This document shows, piece after piece, positions 61,013 through 64,000 of a DNA stretch of 64,000 nucleotides. The stretch comes from Dirofilaria immitis (taxonomy: Eukaryota; Nematoda; Chromadorea; Rhabditida; Onchocercidae). Made by a program: the position numbers and the translations under genes. The notes under the pieces were generated by a model, which did no database searches, was not told the origin of the DNA, and saw only the letters and a program-made list of their open reading frames with translations. Every line of letters begins with the position of its first letter. The first letter of the stretch is position 1. The stretch lies in the NCBI GenBank assembly GCA_024305405.1, contig JAKNDB010000087.1:6512501-6576500 (forward strand). Reading direction: 5' to 3'.

Positions 61013-62369
61013 CTTAATTAAAAGTTAAAGGTATGAGAACAATATAAAAATTTTAAGATTTCACAAGTTACAGTTTCATCGAATGTAGTATTTGTGCTAA
61101 AAGTGGAGCATAGGAATCAGAAAATACTTTATATTACATGCGCTTCATATTTTTGAATTGAGCATAAGCATAAAATTAAAAACATAAAATAAAGCATAAA
61201 ATTTTGCTTTTCTTACTTGCGTTGTTTACATCATTTAAAAATTAGGCTTTAGTTCCTTAATCAAAATTGAAAAATCAGCATTTCCGAGTTCTTTTGATTT
61301 AATGCATCGAAAAGTTTATGAATTTATATTTTTATTGCTTTCAAAACCTTCGAATTTCAGAGTTATTCGCATTTCTTTTAATCCTTTCTGTTTTTTACTG
61401 TTTGCACATTTTCTGTTCCGTTAAAAAGTCCTAGAAAATCTGTTAATGCGCGAATATTTTCTTGAAATTTTGGCCATTTTATAATAGCCGAATAGGCATT
61501 AATATATGATTCTCCTGATTAAGTTTCTTAAATTGAGATTTTTCCTCATGAAAATTTGCCAGACTGAGTAAATTTGCTTTTTTTATTGCAAAATTTCAAA
61601 TATGATAAAGCGTTATGCGATTTCACTTCGTAATTCTGCCCCTCTGTTCCTAAGTTATTATTAATCAATAAATTTCATCTTCAACAAATGCGGTTCGAAC
61701 TAGCAAAATAAAAATCGATTAAAAATTTTCTTGCACTCATTTTGCAACTTTTATCTGAAAATATTATTTTTAATAATGGAAATACAAGTTTGCAGCAAAA
61801 TTAATATTTTGAATTTGGGAATATAAACTAACTTCAGAAAAAATCGGGAAAAGACTTTTATTAATTAGAAGTGAAAATTAATTGTCGCTTATTTCTGAAA
61901 AATAACCGAATTGAATATTAATAACCGTAGATGCTTACGTATTATTGCAAAAAAAAAAAAATAAAAACGGTTGATCTATGAAAAAATCGATTCACTATAT
62001 GATATCGAATTTTGACTTAATTATTAATCTACGGAAGAAAACTGATCTCAATTACAGTGTTTAATTGGATTTCCATAACCAAATTTACAAGCAAATTCGA
62101 TGAAAATTTTCGAATTTTCCCCACAAAATTAATTATAAATTATCAGTAAAGATTGTAGTGCAGGACATCGATAGCAAGCATTAATTGAAATTTGTTAATT
62201 GATTTATGAAATGAATTTCAATCATTCAATTTATAAAAATTTATATCGTTCGCAAAAAATATTGAACATATAAGTTCATTTCACATCATAAGAAATACAG
62301 AATGCAAGTCCAAAATTTAGCTTCTAGAAGGTAGAATTTGAAACAGGAAGTGACGAAATTTGCAGCAAC
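61013..62369. other. Stretch without a convincing gene
   Basis: A+T-rich, including an A-run near 61950. Upstream exons of the minus-strand membrane-protein candidate should lie here or beyond, but none was recognised. Confidence 0.5.
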
Positions 62370-62400
62370 TTATGTATCTCTCGTTTGGAGAGATACATAA
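62370..62400. repeat. Perfect 13-bp hairpin, first of an adjacent pair
   Basis: Arms ttatgtatctctc (62370-62382) and gagagatacataa (62388-62400) are exact reverse complements around gtttg. Confidence 0.95.
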
Positions 62401-62410
62401 GAAAGGATGA

Positions 62411-62449
62411 TTCCATGGCCTGCCACCTGACAGGTGCCAGGCCATGGAA
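62411..62449. repeat. Near-perfect 19-bp G+C-rich hairpin, second of the pair
   Basis: Arms 62411-62429 (ttccatggcctgccacctg) and 62431-62449 pair at 18 of 19 positions around a single base. The arms are about 58-63% G+C in a background of about 25%, and contain CCATGG in both orientations. It starts 10 nt after the first hairpin. Confidence 0.95.
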
Positions 62450-62610
62450 AAATCAAGAAATAAATAATAACAAGTAACGCTTATGATGTTAGAATAGAGT
62501 GAATTGATTTTGCTTAAAAATTAAAGCTTGATATAAATATGCTAATATAGACTTCTAATACAAATATTACTGCTATTGTCATATAAAAAGGAAAAGTTTT
62601 ATATGTCTTA

Positions 62611-62751
62611 TTAGCTAAAACTATTTATGACGTTAATGCTTTGCCACCTCTTCGGAAATTGAAAACGTCGATAAGGTTTTTTGCTTTTAACCGGTTCACT
62701 TTCATTTACTATCTTATGCTTCTGAGCAGTATATGAAGTATGGGCGTGCTT
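62611..62751 (-). CDS. Possible terminal exon of a minus-strand gene, basic C-terminus
   Basis: A G+C-richer segment is open for 46 codons on the minus strand, reading YTAQKHKIVNESEPVKSKK then PYRRFQFPKRWQSINVINSFS and TAA. A weak acceptor (attgaaag) precedes it. Overlapping frames are partly open. No upstream exon or family recognised. Confidence 0.25.
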   Translation of the reverse strand, partial: KHAHTSYTAQKHKIVNESEPVKSKKPYRRFQFPKRWQSINVINSFS

Positions 62752-62941
62752 TCAATTATTTTCTTCCTTAATGTAATTATAAATAATTATATCAAATAAA
62801 AGTAATCGGTCGTTTCAAATGAGCAATGAAAAATTAGAAATATCAGATAGAAGAGTCAAGTCATATATGAAATAATTTGACAATCTATCAGTTTTGTTTA
62901 ATCAGATCGGCTGGATTTACCAAAAAAACTAATCATTCACG

Positions 62942-63142
62942 TTGATTTCATTAAACATTATTGTACATTCTTTGCAATATTTTTCATCAAATTTAATTCA
63001 ATATTTTTCGATTTATTTCATTCTATTACTTTATTGCAGCTTAGCTGGAATGAAATTTCAGCACTATGTCAAATTTCATTGTTTATTTGTAACACTGATA
63101 AATAATAGCGAAATAATTTCCAATAAACAATTTGTAGTATAG
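62942..63142 (+). other. Open frame with a good internal acceptor, unassigned
   Basis: A+T-rich open frame containing the acceptor-like ctattactttattgcag at about 63028-63044, after which LSWNEISALCQISLF is open in another frame. No exon chain could be fixed. Confidence 0.15.
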
Positions 63143-63537
63143 GAGTATTAAAGTACAGATGATATGCAAAGTATAATATTCGAAGTGAAAATATTTGTGA
63201 AAGCATAATAGATTAATTGACACATCCAGTTCTGATTTGGATTATCTGTGAATAAATTTTATGCTAAAAAATGATAGCATTTTTTTAAAAACATTTTTGA
63301 AGGCATCCCTTTAATTAAGCAAACTTTATTCCTTTGGAAAATTCACTTAAAAAGCGCATATTGAATTTCAGAGAAATCAATTTGACTTACAAGAAAATAG
63401 AAAAGGCAAATGAATAGTTTCTGCACATAAACAATTGATTTGCATAACCATAACATTATAAAACAGTTGGCGTAAATAATGATCAGTTTAGATTAACAAA
63501 CAGATTTGTTTGGAAAGAAAAAAATAAGTAGCCTGAA

Positions 63538-63744
63538 ATGTGGGTGACAGCCAAAAAGCTTTTATAAAAGACTTATAAGCCAATCTAAGTTTCTCTTTTG
63601 CAGAATAGTGGAGCTTCCTTATTCTACATTATTTTGACTATGTTAAATATAAAGTCCAAAATCTCCAATATATTCGGCCAGGCGTCCTTTGCTACGAATA
63701 ATATGAAAAAGAAATTCGTCTCTTCTCTGTTATTTTCTCAATAA
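63538..63744 (+). CDS. Candidate small two-exon gene (48 residues)
   Basis: ATG 63538 follows an acceptor-like AG (aaataagtag) and opens a two-codon exon (MW) ending at GTGACA 63544. A 60-nt intron ends in a very strong acceptor (ctcttttgcag), and exon 63604-63744 continues in phase for 46 codons: NSGASLFYIILTMLNIKSK, then ISNIFGQASFATNNMKKKF and TAA. The hydrophobic start could be a signal or membrane anchor. The long open exon right after a textbook acceptor is the main support; the tiny first exon is less sure. Function unknown. Confidence 0.35.
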
Positions 63745-64000
63745 GATAGGGCTATTATAGTCTTTAATATTCAAAATTAAATATGGAAATGGTATTTGAG
63801 ACAGAAGCTTTTTTCATAATGAGTTTATAATTACTGGAGTGTTTTAACCAAAATTACAGTTTGATAATTTAAAAATTTTACAATTCCAAAATTAATAAAT
63901 TTTTGTCGATTAATTAATAAATTTTTAAAGTTCGATAATCATATTAAAAATAAACAGAGTTTTTTGTTGAGTCGTCCGAAATTATTTGTTGGCATTTGTG

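Noticed and set aside
1..64000. tRNA, rRNA, CRISPR arrays, bacterial operons, intact transposons
   Set aside because: None seen on reading the window. Apart from the rseP relic and its immediate downstream ORF there is no bacterial gene structure, and no terminal inverted repeats flanking a transposase-like frame.

Overview
This window looks like nuclear DNA of a filarial nematode (family Onchocercidae), a roundworm lineage that carries or once carried Wolbachia. The evidence is: strongly A+T-rich sequence; spliced genes with both very short (about 50-75 nt) and long introns; acceptor-type AG sites just upstream of start codons, as expected for spliced-leader trans-splicing; two animal signalling genes; and a decayed, near full-length copy of a bacterial rseP gene that I read as a Wolbachia-to-nucleus transfer. 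The species cannot be named from this window.

Layout. 1-15.7 kb: the possible 3' end of an unidentified gene at the left edge, a three-exon gene for a secreted Gly/Ser/Tyr/Asn-rich protein (3620-4796), long A+T-rich stretches with a 36-nt tandem repeat, and a candidate three-exon gene for a secreted, very basic 101-residue protein (14626-15638). 15.7-27 kb: mostly non-coding, with a small candidate minus-strand gene (19506-21116), a purine/pyrimidine strand switch (23.45-24.24 kb), a two-strand open region (25.4-25.9 kb) and a two-exon gene for a 199-residue Gln/Ser-rich protein (26085-27089). 29.8-31.1 kb: the rseP relic, followed after 10 nt by what may be the start of the next bacterial gene.

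33.9-48.2 kb: the transmembrane and cytoplasmic part of a receptor-type tandem-domain protein tyrosine phosphatase, 15 exons on the plus strand. Its first domain keeps the Cys and Arg of the signature motif but has an altered WPD loop. Its second domain has lost the catalytic Cys. The extracellular part was not found. A candidate minus-strand gene lies inside its 5.5-kb intron, which splits the signature motif.

51.2-57.5 kb: a complete ten-exon minus-strand Cys-loop ligand-gated ion channel subunit (401 residues) with signal peptide, canonical 13-residue Cys-loop and four membrane segments. 58-64 kb: small or partial candidate genes, one of them a multi-pass membrane protein ending in a DPxxY-type segment, plus a striking pair of adjacent hairpins at 62370-62449.

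No biochemical pathway unites the genes. The two confident ones are a phosphatase receptor and a neurotransmitter-type receptor. All exon chains were built by eye from splice sites, reading phase and composition. In DNA this A+T-rich, open frames of about 90 codons occur by chance, so the small genes carry modest confidence. I saw no tRNA, rRNA, CRISPR array or intact transposon.
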